DNA from: Guillardia theta CCMP2712
Lineage: Eukaryota > Cryptophyceae > Pyrenomonadales > Geminigeraceae
Length of the DNA stretch: 64,000 bases
Direction: 5' to 3'
Assembly (NCBI RefSeq): GCF_000315625.1
Contig: NW_005434589.1
Coordinates: 152,865-216,864, forward strand
Positions 25,201 through 40,200 of the stretch are shown here, in pieces (position 1 is the stretch's first letter; every line of letters starts with the position of its first letter). Position numbers and translations under genes: made by a program. The notes below the pieces were generated by a model. The model worked only from the letters and a program-made list of their open reading frames with translations, did not search any database and was not told the origin of the DNA.

Positions 25201-28200
25201 CTGACTGGTCAAGCTCTGCGTCCAAGCAATCAGACTTGAGCTATCGAGTGAGCCGGTCGGGCAATTAGAGGTTTGATTGAAGTTGTAGAACTCGATCAGA
25301 CCGACTGCAGACTCTAGGTAGCAGGAGGGGTCAGAGCATGAACGGTTCTTCGCTACCAGAGTGACTGTCGCGTCATCACTCACTGTGCCGTTCACAGTAC
25401 CGTTGGGATCGATTCTGCGAATGTCGGAGAGGATGAACCAGACGGAAGCACCCGGATAGAAGTACCTGTTGAAAGAAACAGAGATGCTCGTGTTCGTGTT
25501 GCTGAGGTTGACGTCTACATTGAATGTGCTCACTGTCTTGGAAGGAAGACCTGCCTCAATCGAAATGAACTCAAAGTTGCCTCCTTCAGAGACGTTCAAG
25601 GTCTCTGGAATCTTCATGCTGGTCAAGTCAAAGTTCTGCAGGAGCCCTAGTCCGAACTCCAGCACGATCTCGCTTTCCGGGTAATACTCAGTGGAGAAGG
25701 TGAAGGAGACGTTGAGGTACATGCTTTGATTGAAGCCGGGGAACGGCACATGGCGAGAGGGGATCATCCTGAGCTGCAGGTCGCGGAGAGAGCCAGGCTG
25801 CAGCACTCGGCTCTGGGAGAGGTACTCGTCCACCACGAACCCTCGAGACGAGATCGTCTGGATTCGAAGGTCCAACAAGTCGCCCTGCCTCCTGATCGGA
25901 GTTTGGATCCCAGATATCTGAAACTGCATGACGGCGGGGAGCTCGCTGATGGGGCCAGGGAAGTGCAAGTTGATCGCAGAGCGGACCTTGGCCCTGCACA
26001 GCTCGTACTGGGGGGCGAAGTCCTGAGTGAGAGAGGAGCAGAAGAGTTCTTCATTGGTAAAGTTGTGGGAAATGTTGACGTAGTGCTCAATCTGGTGACC
26101 CATCAGAACCTGAGCTTCCTCCAAGTTGAAGCCATCGTCGAAAACGATGCTTAGGTTTGTGAACGTGTGACCAGCTATCGGTTCGAAGGTCACATTCACG
26201 ATCATCTTGGAGCCAGCATAATACTCCGCAGTTGCTACGAACACTCCCTTTGACGCTCCACTGGGTTGGATCTTAACAACCTCTCGTTGAGAGGGAACTA
26301 TGGAGCTACTTGACAGCGGATACGGAGCAATGACTGCGTTGATCAAAGCTTGACTGGTGAACTTCACCGTGTCTGAGTCGTTCGCCGTGCGCAAGATGAA
26401 AGTTGCACTTCCCGCAGACAGTCGGTTCTTGACTCCCGTGATAGTCAGGTTGTAAGAGACCGAGGATGGAAGGCTGGTCGTCGGGCGGAAGTAGAACGCT
26501 CTGCCGTACTGGCAGCAGCCATGAGCCGTAGAGCCTTGATTGCACGTGCAAGGCATGCCGTTGAGTGCTACACTGACCATGGTCGAGTCGATCTCGAAAA
26601 ACGCGGGAAAGTCAAGCACGAAGAAAGTTCCTCCCACGATTCCGTTGGAGTTGTTTACAAGTAACGTGACTACCGAGTCACTCCCAGCGTAGGAAGGGCT
26701 TAGAGTGACTGCAGAAAGCAGCTCTTGCGCATGCAGGTACAAGTTGGGAACTGGCATACCCGAGCTCAACACCAACACACTACCCTTCTGCTCCAGTCTG
26801 AGCGTAAATCCACCCAATCTTCCATCGAACTTCGGGTTGATGACACTTGCAATTGAGAAGTTAGCAACAATGTCGGAACTTGATACGCAGGAAGGAATGT
26901 CTGCAATGATGTATGCGATGGGGCAGCTGTCACACTGCAAGCCGGTACAATTCTTCCCGACGTAGTTGTAAGCCTCCCAAACTGACTCGCAGCCTGGTGC
27001 AAAGGTCAGAGTACCGATGCTCTTTCCGCAGTTGATGGAGAATCCTGCAGGAAACATGACCCGCAAGCTGGTGCCGTAATTGAGGGCGATGGGAGAATGG
27101 AAGTAGAAGTTGATGTTGGAGAACGAGGAAGTCAGCGTGTTGGTCAGGTCGATGTTGACGTTGCGGAACTGAGATGACCGCACAGTGAGAGTCTGCGACG
27201 AGAAAGCCTGCAACTCGTAAGGGCTTCCCTCCTGCAACAAAGTTGATACCCGGACACTACCAGCATCCCCGACGAAGTCTGGGTTCCTGACGTTCTCCAG
27301 CACAACTTGGAAGGAGGTGCCTTGAAGTTCCTCGGGCGGGAAAGTGAAAGTGACACTTCGGTTGTTGACGCTGAAATTCAAGGAGCTGTTCCCAGCCATC
27401 ACTGTTACGGCCGCCAGGTCAAATCGAGCAGGAAACTCAATCTTGCATGCCGAACCCTGCGCGAGGGGAGCGACGGTGGCGAACTGGATGGAGAAGTTAC
27501 TGAGTGCCAAGATTGCACTGTCACTCTGCACAAGACTGCCGGACACAAATGCTTCAGGAGTCACGGTCACACCAGCCGCAGTCCCTGAGTCAACCACACT
27601 GCCGTCCGCTACTGTCGATCTCAAGTAGAAGGAACCTGTCGACCCAGAGAAGGAGGGGAGACGGACGTTTGAGACCTTGAAGGAGACAAGCTCCCCCAGG
27701 GGAAGGCTGCCGTCCAGCTGCACGCGAACGATCTGACTGTCACTGAATATGTCTGGATACTTGGAACTGAGCAAACTGTTGGTAGAGCTCATGCAAGGAG
27801 AAGTGCTGGCGTAGTTAGGTGAGCTGCACTGCACAATAGAAAAGAAGAAAGGAACAGCATCAAGATTTCCGCAGGAGGAACTTCCACACTTCGAAACTGA
27901 GCTTGTTGCCTTGTCAGCCTTGATCGCCCTGGGAAGAAAGATCTCCAGATAACCTGCATTGCCGTTGAGCGGTGGGATCTGATTCTGAAGCTTGAAAGTG
28001 AGGATGAGATCGCAGAGACTTCCAGCACTTGACCGACTTGAAGCGACCGATAGCGTCATGCTTCCGGTAGAAATCAAGAAAGAAGGAACCAGGATGCCTC
28101 TCTCCACTACAACATTGCACGTGCGGGCAGACTTGAGACATGCTGTCTGCTGGGAGTAGTCGATTGTACGGACTGCAAAGGTTCCCGTGGGTCCAGCGCT

Positions 28201-31200
28201 CTGCCGCATCTTGATAAAGCCTGTGCTGTTCAAAGTGATGTCGAGGGTTTGTTGGGAGTTGACGTCGAAGGGCAGTTTGAACTCAACATCTTGACCGGTC
28301 GATCGGATCATGTCTTCTTCAAGATTCCTGAAATCTTTCAAACCTTGTACAAACTCCCACGGGACGAGGTCATATGGCCCTGCAGCAAAGAGCCTTGCTA
28401 TCGATTGGTCCATCTGTTTGGTCTTGCTCAAGTTTGCAAGGGGAGGAGGAGTGGCTAACGCCGGAGTTGAAACTTCAACCATGTGGTTGTGTGATGCTAT
28501 GCTGTTGCCATGTCGGTGGATCAAGACGTGGTCGTGGGATCCTGTTGTGCTGAAGCAGTGGCAGTCAAAGCTGCCTCGCTCGCACGTGCATGATCGATCG
28601 ACGGTCAATGATCTCGCCACGAGGTACTGGCCGATGGTGTACTGGAAGCCAGCCGATGGAGCCGCAGCGATCTCTGATATGGTGGCGTACCTGTCTGCTT
28701 GCGAGTAGCTCAAGATCTGTGCAGTCTGCTGGAAGTTGCTTCCTTGGAAGACAACCATGAAGCCAACGCAGCCTGAGTCTTGAACACAATCATTTCCAGG
28801 CTGGAGGTGGAAGCCGTACGTCGTCGCATCCTGTACTGTCCCGCTGATGAGCTCGCCGACACGCACAATGTGTGCGTGAGGTAGGTCGGATCCTGCATGG
28901 GACCCGTGTGAGAAGACGTGAGCGTGATACATCGGGTCAAAGTCAAGGAAGCCGGTTGTCTGTATTGAGGCGGCATCGTAATAGTTGAACCGAACTGGTC
29001 GATTTGACAAGGAACCAGTGAAGCAAGGATCAGTGGTAAAACAGCAGCCTTCGTTCTCGCAGGTCAAGCTTTGATCGATGGAAACATCGATGAAGATAGC
29101 ATCTTTGCTTGTCATCGGAGGGACAGTGCACTTCAACGTCTGCTTCGTGCTGTCGTACGTCGCAGTCACGATCTTGGTGTCGAAGATACATCTGTAGCTC
29201 CTATCCAGTCCACTGAGCGCATATTCACTCTTCATAGACAGTTCGACAACGGTCCCTCCTGCTGAACTGGCGAAGTTTGGTGAGACCTTGCGGATGAATG
29301 GAGCAGTGCTGCAATCAATCCCTGTCCACGGATAGCGGCAATTGCACACAGACGTTATGCAGTCACCTTTCTTAGATCCTCCGCAATTGTTCGGGCAAGC
29401 ACCAGGAACAGGTTTGTAGAGGGTGATATTGACGTTGTCAGAAGAGGACAAGGATAGGTTCTTAGATGTCGTGAAGGTAACTTCAATCGGCAAAGAAGTC
29501 CTGTCCGAAGATTGGACAATGCTGCAGTAGGAGCTTTTAGGGCAATCGACAACCACCAGCATTTCTGTATCCGTGATGGAGTTGACATGAAGTGGCTCGC
29601 CTGCCAAGACGGGAGTCACTTGACCTGATTGGGAGACGAAACCGGCTCCATACACAGTCACGGTCTGCAGATGATCAGCAAAGACTGAGAAGGGCGAGAT
29701 TCCTTGAACGCGCAAGAGCTCCACATTGGATGGAGTCACAGATGCCAATATCTGGCAGTTGTTAAGGCAGTAGGAAGTCCCATCCCTCTTGATCTGCGTG
29801 ACGGGGACGACGTCGCTCAAGAAAGTGAAGGATGACGGGAATGACAATCTGACATATCCGTTGACGAGCTTGCGAACCTGGAAACTGAACTTCTGATCCT
29901 CATCCATCCCAGCCACGGGGCTGGAAGAGGATGCCGAGGTTGTCTGAATGACAGGAGGGAGAATCGAATTAGTGAGCACCTGAAGATCTTGATCGATAAC
30001 GATGTCTCCTGCTGAGAGAGTGCGCAACCTTGGCATCGAGTACGATCCTTGCTGCTGAGGGTTCTGGATGTCCGTCAAGAACAACCGGACTTGAGTGGTC
30101 GCAGCTACGGACAAATTGAGATCCACGAGGGAAAGGAAGATAGAAGAAATGTTGATTCTTGTGATGTTGATGTTTCCGTTGAGATACCTCGTGGTAAGCG
30201 AGTCCGGGAACACTCCGGAAGGGATACGAACGTTGCTGAGGCCAAAGCTTGACGGCACAGTGATCTCGATCTTACCGTCCAGAGGGATGGGATTGTAGTT
30301 GTCAAAGCGAACATACAAGGCTGTGACTAGGCCTGAGGCGAGACTTAATGGCACGACTTGAGTCGACTGCAAGAAGTTAGGCTGGAGGAATCGAGTCTCA
30401 GCATAGGAAGTCAACCGATCGACGTTCACGCCATTTGAATCTCTTGTGTACACGTCAAAGAGACCCGTGTTGCCTGAGATCTGCTGAGTTCGAACGGCAG
30501 AAACGTTGAAAGCAATGCGAACGCCGTCGTACCCAGGGACGTACAAGCGATCGGTGGTGGCGGCAAGATCTTGCAGACCCGGCAAGAACGACAAGCTTGA
30601 GATGGAGTATAGAGTGGGCTGCATGCTATTTAGAAGCACTATCTGTCGGCCCGAGTCAGCCAAGGAAACAGCTACATCTTGCTTCAAGCCGATGGGGCAG
30701 TTCACTCCATTCTGGCACGGGTCTCCACAGATCTCATTTGCCAGCAGAGAAGAACAATATCTCACACCATTGAGCGCGAGGAATCCCGGAGCAAGCCTGA
30801 CCACGACACTTCCACCAGCTGGGAACGGATTGCGGGTTGTCATGTCAACAGAGAGCAACACTTGATCTCCAGTAAGGGAGTATGTGAAGGAAACTGTGCC
30901 CGACTTCATCCCTCCTTCAGTTATTTGATAGTCCTTGTTCGCACGGAAGTTGGATAGGATGGTAGAGTAGCAGGACTGCAGTGATGCGATGCTGCAAGCG
31001 CTGTTGGTTGTCATCAGTAAGAAGGCTCCCGTCAGCTGCCGTCCTGCCTTTGGATTCAGAACATTGTAAAGGGTGAAGGAGAGCTGTTGACCCAAGGAAA
31101 TGTTTCCAAAGCTCCTCAACTCAAGGCCCACGTAGAGGCTCACGTCGTTGATCGCCTTCTTGTCAAAGACTGAACACGTCGATGTCAAACCGCTGTTGAC

Positions 31201-34200
31201 GGTAAACGAGCAGCTGATCTGCGGTATGACAGCGAAGCCCGGTGGAAGAATGACCATGATCCTGTCCGTGAATGTGAAGGAACGCAACAAAGTCAAAGTA
31301 AAGGTGAGATTGGACAAAGTAGCCGATTCCGTGTTAGCGAAGTTGATGCTCACGTCAACGTACTTGGCAGTCAGGGATGGCCCGAGGATATCAGAGCTTT
31401 CAATGGACTTGTTGTTGACATCGAAGAGAGTCAGAGTGAAACTTCCTGGGACGATGCTTTGATTGTTGTAGTTAGTAGATGATTCTCGTCTGCAAGACAG
31501 TCAGCACTCTGCAACATTCAAGATGTAGGGTAAGGATACCTGTTGATGAAGGGTCCAAGCGAAAAGCTGACGAAAACATCTTTGCTGGTGATCGTAGTGC
31601 TCCGGCGGATGATGATGGAGCTTCCATTCACAGAGACGACAGATAGAATTCCGCGGAGATTGGAGAGACTTCTGACTTGAATGGCTTCCTGGGTCGCCGT
31701 TCCCTTTGAAAGGAACTGATAGGCCGAGGGCACTTTGAGCTCGAAGTAGTCAGAAGCAAAGATGCCTGACTCCGCATTCCATTGGAACCGAAGCTCTGAG
31801 AACTCCCCGACAACTGAGTTGTTTGTGGTGAGCTGCATGCTGCTGTACTTTCCTGCCGTTATGGAGAAACCAGGCACACTTTGGTTTAACATCTGATCTA
31901 CCCCGCCAGTGTCTTGCACAACTACAGTCAAGTTGGTCACAGTCGTTGGCCTGACGGGATTCTTCAGGGATCCAATCAGCTTCAGGCACATCGTGTTGCC
32001 GCGCGCGACGTTTGACAGAAGTCGCAAGCGCAAGACGTTACAATCGGATACACAGCCAGAAGCAACCACCTCAAGCTGTACAGATGTCTGCACGCTCACA
32101 TTATTGAGGAGCCAGCTGGGTCGGTTTGCAAGGAGCTCATCGTTGGGGGGCACAACAGCCTGTGTGATCGTTTGAGCTCCGTCAAACCCACTAGGGAAGT
32201 AGACGATGATGACTTGTCCAGCAAAAATCGGGTTCACAGCAGCAAGGTACAAGTAGAAACTACCACGAGCGTGGGCAGTGTAGTCTTGCAAGCGAACGAA
32301 GGCGTTGGTGCTCACTTTGGTGAGGTTGGTAGGGGTGATGTCCGACGCTCTCTCCAGCAGGTTGCCATTCTTGTCGTAGGAGCGAAGGACGTAGCTCTGC
32401 TTCGCAACCCCCGCGAGGGGTCCATTGCGAACTCCACTGAAGGTGATGTTGACAAGATTGTAGGGAGGGAAGCTGTTGGCGAAGCCTCTCACGCGGAGAG
32501 TTCGATTTCCCACCCGCTCAATGGTGGTCGAAGTTCCGACATTGTCAATAGCGTACCTGACATTGGTCTCTGTGATATCTTTACCAACGTCAAGAATTTG
32601 CGGGTCAGGGATAGAGTTGTAGGCGACGGTCGTCGTCTGATAACCGGCATTGACACATTGTTGAAATGGATTGTTGGGCACTCCTCCAGTGTATGTAAAA
32701 AATGTTGTTGGAAGAATAGTTGTCATATCCCTCGAAAACACCTCTTGGACCGGACAAACTGTTTTCATTATGAAGATGGTTCTTGAAGCATAGTTGTTGG
32801 AACTTGCAGTTAACGAAATTCTGAAATTTCCAGGGGGCACCCTCGTCGCATTTCCACTTATTGCAGCTCCGGCAAGCGAAGCTCCTGAAATATCAAACCC
32901 GTCCGGAAAGTCTACCTCGATGTAGCCATCCGAAGGTACGCCCGTTCGGCTGTGATACAGAACGTTGAAGGAGGTGCTTGCACTGACAAACGTCGACTCA
33001 GGGTAGATCCATACGTTGCTCTTTGGCAGGTCAACCGTTGAGAAGCCAGTGGCCCACGTGGAGAGTCCAGACGCCTGGAGGACGACACCTGAAGCTGGGC
33101 TGATTGATCCATCGCTCGACGAGTAACCAACAGTTCCGTTGTAAATTTGAACCTCGAGGGTCATGGAGATCGGGGTGACAGGCATCCGTATAAGAGAGAT
33201 GTTGATGCTGACTCTTACACCTGCTGGGATTGTGTCGGGTGTGATCGGATTGATCAGAATGGTGGGGCTAGAAGGGTAACCACATTTCACAGGGAACGTG
33301 ACATTCAAGGAGGCTGAAGTAGTATTGGTTTCAGTCAGGCTCTTGCTCGCGAATGCGCCTTGTGTTATTGGATAGTCGATTTGAGGGAAGTTGACCCTTG
33401 ATTGCCGACAAAATGCTACTGAGTTTGCAGGAAACTTCAAGATGATTTTGGATGTCTTCTTAACTTCAACAGGCGTGATAAACGAGATCTCAGTATTGCT
33501 CCAGTATCCGAGAGTCGGAGTTGTCAGGCTAAACGTCATCAGGTTTGTTATCGGTCCTGCTCCACTGAGAGTAACCGACGCGTTTGACGACTGGCAAACA
33601 ACCCTCGAGAGCTCTGAGCTCCACGACAGCGACTGTCCCCAACTGGAAAGCTGGTATGGTGCTAAGTTGTTGCTGGACAGGACGCGAAACTTGAAGTTGG
33701 TCAACTGGAAGGGAGGTTGAACGCGAGGGGTTTGGAAGGGACCCAGGACAAGTTTGATGGAGCAGGGGCAGGACAGGAACGATACACCAGCCACTCTTCC
33801 TACGACGATGGAGCCTCCAGGACTTGCAAACAGGCTGACGGAGACTTGTGAAGGTGCCCTCGTCACTTGATTCACTAGGATGGAAAACAGTCTGATCGTT
33901 CCAGATGGCTGCAGGTCGCTGGGAACACTGACAGAGAAATTGAGGCCGTCCGAGTTGTTGTAGTTCTGGTCAAAGGATACAGTGAGGTTGACGACATCTG
34001 CCGTCGACAAGGGCAAGACGGTGAAGGCAGCGTTGATGGCGCAGCCTTCCGGATTTATGTTGAAGACTGGGTATGATGGGGCATCGTACATGGTCAGGAT
34101 CGAACCACTGATAAGCTTCCTAATCGCAAGACTTCTGATGAGATTGTAGCCTCCTCCTGCAGTGGGATTCTTGAGTCCGGAGATCGTCAGCATGACATTT

Positions 34201-37200
34201 GTGTTGACGTCGCTCGACTTGTCCACTGGATTGACCATGAAGGTAAGACGAGTCGAACCAGTGACAGCAGTGACCATTGGCGTCCCACTCATGTTGTAAG
34301 TGTAAGACAAGTTCAAGTCAAGCATGGGGCTTGTCACGGTCATAGTCTGATCGATGTCAAGCGTGATGTTAAAAGGGAAATTCACTTTTCCAGGGATAGT
34401 GAAGCTTACATACATAGTCGTGCTTTGACCGACGTAGCTATTCGACAAGTATGCCAGCAAGCCAACCAAAGATCCCTTTCCTGTGGCCTGCAGTGCAATC
34501 AGATTGTTCCGGTCAATGACTGAATGCTGCGTAGAAGACCAAACCTGCACATCAATGTTCCCAGGCAAGATGTTAAACTCATCTGGCGAAATGATGTCGA
34601 AAACGGTCAATGACAGAGTTTGATTGGCAGCTATGGGAGTCGGCACCTCTCTGTAGACTATGACAGTCGATTGATTGGAGTAGTTGGTGCCGTTCAAATG
34701 ACAGCCCAATGGAATAACGAAGGATCCAGGCTCCATCTCGGTCACGTTCGGAGCCTCACACACATCCGGCACTACGTACGTCTGGTTTGACATCCTCACG
34801 CTGCGCGTCGCTACAAGGGAGTCTGCAATGTATTGACCGCCGATCGTTTGGACCTGACATGTCGCACAGCCTTGCACTGAGTACGAAAAGTTTTCTTGGG
34901 GCCCTGGGCAGTACTGCAACGTTGACGAGCTGCACTGATAGGGGGTCAAGTACTGAGTCTGGTTGTCAATCGTCGAGTCAAGTGAGCCAGTGAAGATGTA
35001 TCCCTCAGTGCTGGGAACGATTCTTGACTTGTCCGTGAGAAGCACCTTAGAAGGCAACCGGATGATGAAGGTTGCTTGCTCGGGTACGATGTTGGCAGTC
35101 TTGAACTTGATCTGAAGGGAGACCTTGGCTCCTCCAGCAGGAAGAGCTGCTGGGAAGAGTTCGGGTGAAGAAAGGGTACCAGGAACAATCGTGGACTTCC
35201 ATTCTCCGCTGGCAAACGAGTGATAGCATGAGCCTGACTTGACATAGACTTCGAAGAAGAATGTTCCTTTCATCGGCGACTGATTGACTACATCCGTGTA
35301 TCCTAGAGCATACGAAGGATTCTTGTAGCTCTTTATGTTGATCACGTTGTCAGAGCGCAAGGCGGTCAATCTGAAGTAGATCCGTCCAGCTCCCACTGAT
35401 GGTGAACTGACTATCGATGACTCCACAAAACAAGCCGAAGGGGCTATGCTGTAACCAGCACTCATGATGGTCGCTGACCATGCTTCGGCTACAGCCGTGT
35501 CAACCTGGAAGTCAGGCGGGAAGTACATCACCAGGTAGTTGTCGGACTGGAACAACGGCAGGTCAACCATGGAAGAGTAAGTATACTTCAGATACAGGTC
35601 CGCAACTTCCCCTGCTACATCCGTGGTCACCGAGACCGAGAAGTTGGACGTGAGGTCATAATTCCTGGTAACGACTCGTGTTGTTTGACCATTGAGGCAG
35701 TAAGCAGGATAAAAAGTCTGATGGTGAATCAGGGCTCCCGATGGATCCACGGTCTCTAACATGTACATGCCATGCGCACCAGATATCTTCTTGTTCCGGA
35801 AACTGTGTAGGCCGTCAGTAGCCTTTCCTATGTCAAAGAAGGTGATCGGGGTGTCCGGGGGAACGGAGGTACCAAGCACGGTGGACAGAACCACCTTACC
35901 ATTACTGACGTTGGCATTAAACGAGAAGTTCTGGAAGGTTCCATTGCAAGAATCTCGATCGGACACCCGGAGAGCGGACAAGGTAGATTGAAGAGCCACG
36001 CTGCTCGACAAATTGGTGCAGCGGAAGATGGCGAGCGAAGCGTTCACTGTGCTCGTGACAAGTTGAAGATCTGCCGATGAGAAAGTGAACCTGAGGGTGG
36101 ACCCAGAAACAATCTCATTGGTTGTCTTGAGGCTCAGGTAAGTGAAGTGAGTTCGAGCTCCAGGATACTCGCTGCTCAATGGGCTTCCCGGTTGCTTAAG
36201 CGGGCAGAGCAAGGGAGCTGGATCGGTTTGAGTACTCCAGGAGGTGTCAAGCCATTCGAACTCTGATGCTGTCACATTGAAGTCCATCATTGACCCGGTC
36301 TCAATGGCATACCCTTCGGATGTCACCGTGGCCAACTCGAAGTTATATCTCAACGTCATGTCGAGGGTGGCGTTCGGACCTTCCTCCTGAGGGAATCCCT
36401 TGTTCGAGAAATTGTACAACCTCAGACGAACGATTGATCCTGCTGCGATGTCCAACCCACTTCCACTCCTTTGCAGCGTCAAGTTGAAGTACGCGTTGAC
36501 TGTCCGGTTGAGGACTACAGACGTAAGATCCTTCACCACAGTAAGATTCTCATCGCATCCCTCCACGCACTCAGCAACGCTCGTACATCCCCACAGGGGC
36601 CCTCCGTTGCAAACAGGAGTGACAGCATCGTACACGGATGGAAAACTGAAGGCAAACTGGCCGTCCTTGGGGATCAGTTGATGATTTCTAATCACGATAT
36701 CCGCATATCTGTGGTTATGTACAGTACTCAGAGTAGCTCCGAACCGCGCTGCGGTGTCGAGGGGGAAGATTGAACTGTTCAAGGAGTTGACAGATGCCAA
36801 CAATCCAGAAGCGAACGCCGTCTTGATGAGTCTGCCGTCCGACCTTCGAGAAGCTGTGATCTGAATGGAATCACTCCATCCTGACAGCAGGGGAGACCTC
36901 AGTGAAGACCCTTGTAGTGTGAAGCGAATTGAAGCAAGGCTGTTCACAGGCAGCTGCAAGTTGACTTGGTTGGCAGTGCTTGATGTAAGAGTGACACTGG
37001 GAGAGTCCTTGACAGTGATCGATTCAACGCCCAAGAAACCTCTCGAGCCAGAAGGGAAACTCAATTTCAAGTTCTGGCCCGGAACGTTTGGGTCGAGGAA
37101 GACTTCAAAGCTGAGATCTGCGTTTTCTCCGACAGCAGCCTCCCTGCCTCCGTAGGTGAAGTTGAGGACTGCCGAGTCCAAGGAAGGCAAGATGGTGCCG

Positions 37201-40200
37201 AGACTGTTTGCACTCTGCCTCTGCATTACATGGGTGGTAGTCGAATAACAGATCTCGACGGTAAAATCGAAACTGCCTCCCACCCTCGCGCTCTTATATC
37301 CCCCAACAGAGAAGGCAACCCTGGAGTGCGCTGGGATGGAAGTGACTGAATTCAGCTCAAAAGTGCAATTAGTGTCATTCCGAAGAGGAGGAGCCTGTGT
37401 GTTGTTGGTACAGTTGATCTGGAACTGGTCTTCTGAAGGAGAGAGTTTCAAGACAGTAACTGTTCCCAATTTAAAGTTTATTTGGAAGCTTGACCCTGAT
37501 TCAAACAAAACCGACCCTTGGGTTTCGGCTTCGCCCGACAGGATTGAACCAGCTGGCGTAATCCAGAGCAACTTTGATCCTTCCACTCCTCTTAAAGCGT
37601 CATTGTTGGCTAGCACAGTCGTGTTGACAGATTGAATGGCAACAGAACTCAGTTTCGTTCCAAACATCTCAAGAGATGATACCCTGACACTATCCTGCAA
37701 GTTCCATTGCGAGAAGAGGGTGAAGGCAAAAGTAAAGGTAGACTGTTCATCAGTATGCACAGCAGTCTGACCGGATGAAACCTGCTGCAAGGGTACAGCT
37801 TTGATACTCAAACCGAAGACAGCCGCTGTCTGCTGACCTTGATCAGTCTCAATTGACACGTTGACGGGAAGAGGCGAGCTTTCCTCGTAAGTTGGATTTT
37901 GTACGCCAGAGATCAAGATTCGCACATCAGCACGTGCGGCAGTTGAGTTGACAGTGCCGATGTCAACAGTCAAGGAAGTTTGGGTGACGTTTGATAGTAC
38001 AGCAGTGTGAACTTTGATCGAGTCCACGCGCAGCTCGATTATCCTTGGATCTATCCACTCGTAGATTTCAGGAAGCTGCAGAAACACTTTGGTGCTGTTG
38101 GTATTTACATTGAAGGGTGAAATGAAAGTGAGAGAGAAATTGCTCTGGGAGTATGTCAGTTTGGGGCTGACAGTGCTCCATGAGCCTGTTTGGAAGTCTG
38201 CAGGCAGTTGGAGTCCTCCAACAGGTGTGAAAGCAGTGCACAATGATCCGTACACTCTCAGTGAGTTACTCAAAGTTTGCAAGTATGCTCTTGGAGGGTA
38301 CTGGGGGTTGACAACGGGATTGCGAATTCCAGTCAAAGTGAAGGTGATTGACCCGCCACTCGCAATAGGTGCAAGAGGCTTGAACAAAAGTCCTGGCAAC
38401 TTTGAACCAGTATCCCAACCATCTTGATTGTTACATTGTACAGTCTGAACTGATGAATCTGAAACCGTCCCAAAGTGATAACCAACATATTCCAGCACTC
38501 CCATAGTCACGCTGAAGTCGGATCCAATTGAGTACTTTGCAGCGTCTCTGAAGCTGTCACAATCTTCGTCATGACAAGAGATGAATGGAGATAAGAAAAG
38601 CCCGATCCTATCCTCCGTGCTAAGATCGTTACACATCGTCATCGTGACAGTGACAAGTGTTTGCGAGCCCAACCCCGGTGCAGACAGCACGACCTGAGCT
38701 GAATTCAGGCAGGGTGACAAATCGTAGACACTGACTGCATCTTGTTCATAGATCTCCAACCCTCGGTCCGTTGATGCAACATGTTGGACTGTGACACTCT
38801 GGATTTGTCCAGCAGTTTTGCGAGTATCCAATGGTGAGATTTGGAAAGTGAGGTACGAATCCTCTTCAGCAATCTTGCCAATTGCTTCATGTAAGACGGA
38901 CCATCGTTGCCTCTTGATTTCCAATAAATTTGTTCCTGTCTTGTGAACATCTAGAACAGTGAAAGGGCAAGTATAGTTCCAAGATGCTCCTGGACAATAA
39001 TCGATGTAATCATAAGGCTCCTTGCAAGCAAATTCCACCTTTGTGTCGCTCCTTACAATAAGATCAGGACCGAAATCAATCACAATTCTAGAATCGGGAG
39101 GAACCATTGGTTGATTTACTTGCAGCTTGATGGTAACATTCACCTCTTGGTCGGCGATAGGCGCTTCATTGTTCAAAGCTGTGATGTCCATCTTGATCGA
39201 CTTGAAATGCGCAGTTGTCAACTGCACACTGAAAATCCCCTTGTCCATCGTGATGTTTGATTGCGATGCAAGAGAATCTACAACCCAAGATCCTGAATCT
39301 CCAGCTGATCCATTCCTGTTTTGAATTTCAGCCAAGCGAAAGGATACTCTGCCTTGGCAAGTCGTCATCGATAGTCCTTTTCGTTGTAGCAACACATAGC
39401 TCGAGTTGCTATCAATCAGAGCAAGTTCATCATCGACATTCGAATCATCACAGTGTAACTGAGTGGAGGTTTCAGTAGGTGAAAAATGAAAGTATGGAGG
39501 ATACATGATCCTGATCATATCATACGGATAAAAAACATTGAAAAGATCAAAATGGATTTGAAAAGAGGTCATTGCATAGGCGTTGCTGTCATTGAGCTGA
39601 ATTAATGGATTCCTTAAGAGTGCAGGTTCCAAGAAAAATCCATCATACTGAGAAGCCTCAAGAAATTTCGAAGGGCTCAAGAAGGTTCTCAGCACGAAGG
39701 TTCCTGTCAACCCACTGACTCTAGGATTGTATGCACGTTCCAATTGAAATTCAATCCTAGACCCCACCGACAAAGGCTTGGATGGAACAGTAGCGTTGTC
39801 CCAGTAGGAATCGCGGATAACCTCTGAGCAGTTCGCAATAATGCTTGCAGTACACAGTCGAAGACACTGCTGAGCCTCCATGTGCATACAGTTCTTCAGC
39901 CTCAGCAAAGGCGGGTGCCAGGTCTCATTCATTACACGATCAACAAGCATCATCTCCAGCGAATTCCCCAAGACCTGCAACTTGAGACTTCCGCTGATGC
40001 CAGTTAGAGCATAGTCGGAATAGGAGTATATCTTTTTGTACTCCAGAGAAAAATTTCCCATGAGCATGCGGGAGGTTTCGTTCCAATAAAAACTCACATT
40101 GCAAAGGTTCTGACTGCAAAGTCGATCGTCCACCTCTGTAAGATTCTGCTTCCTGATCACGTTGGCAGACATGAAGTTGAAGCCATTTGGAAAATCAAGT

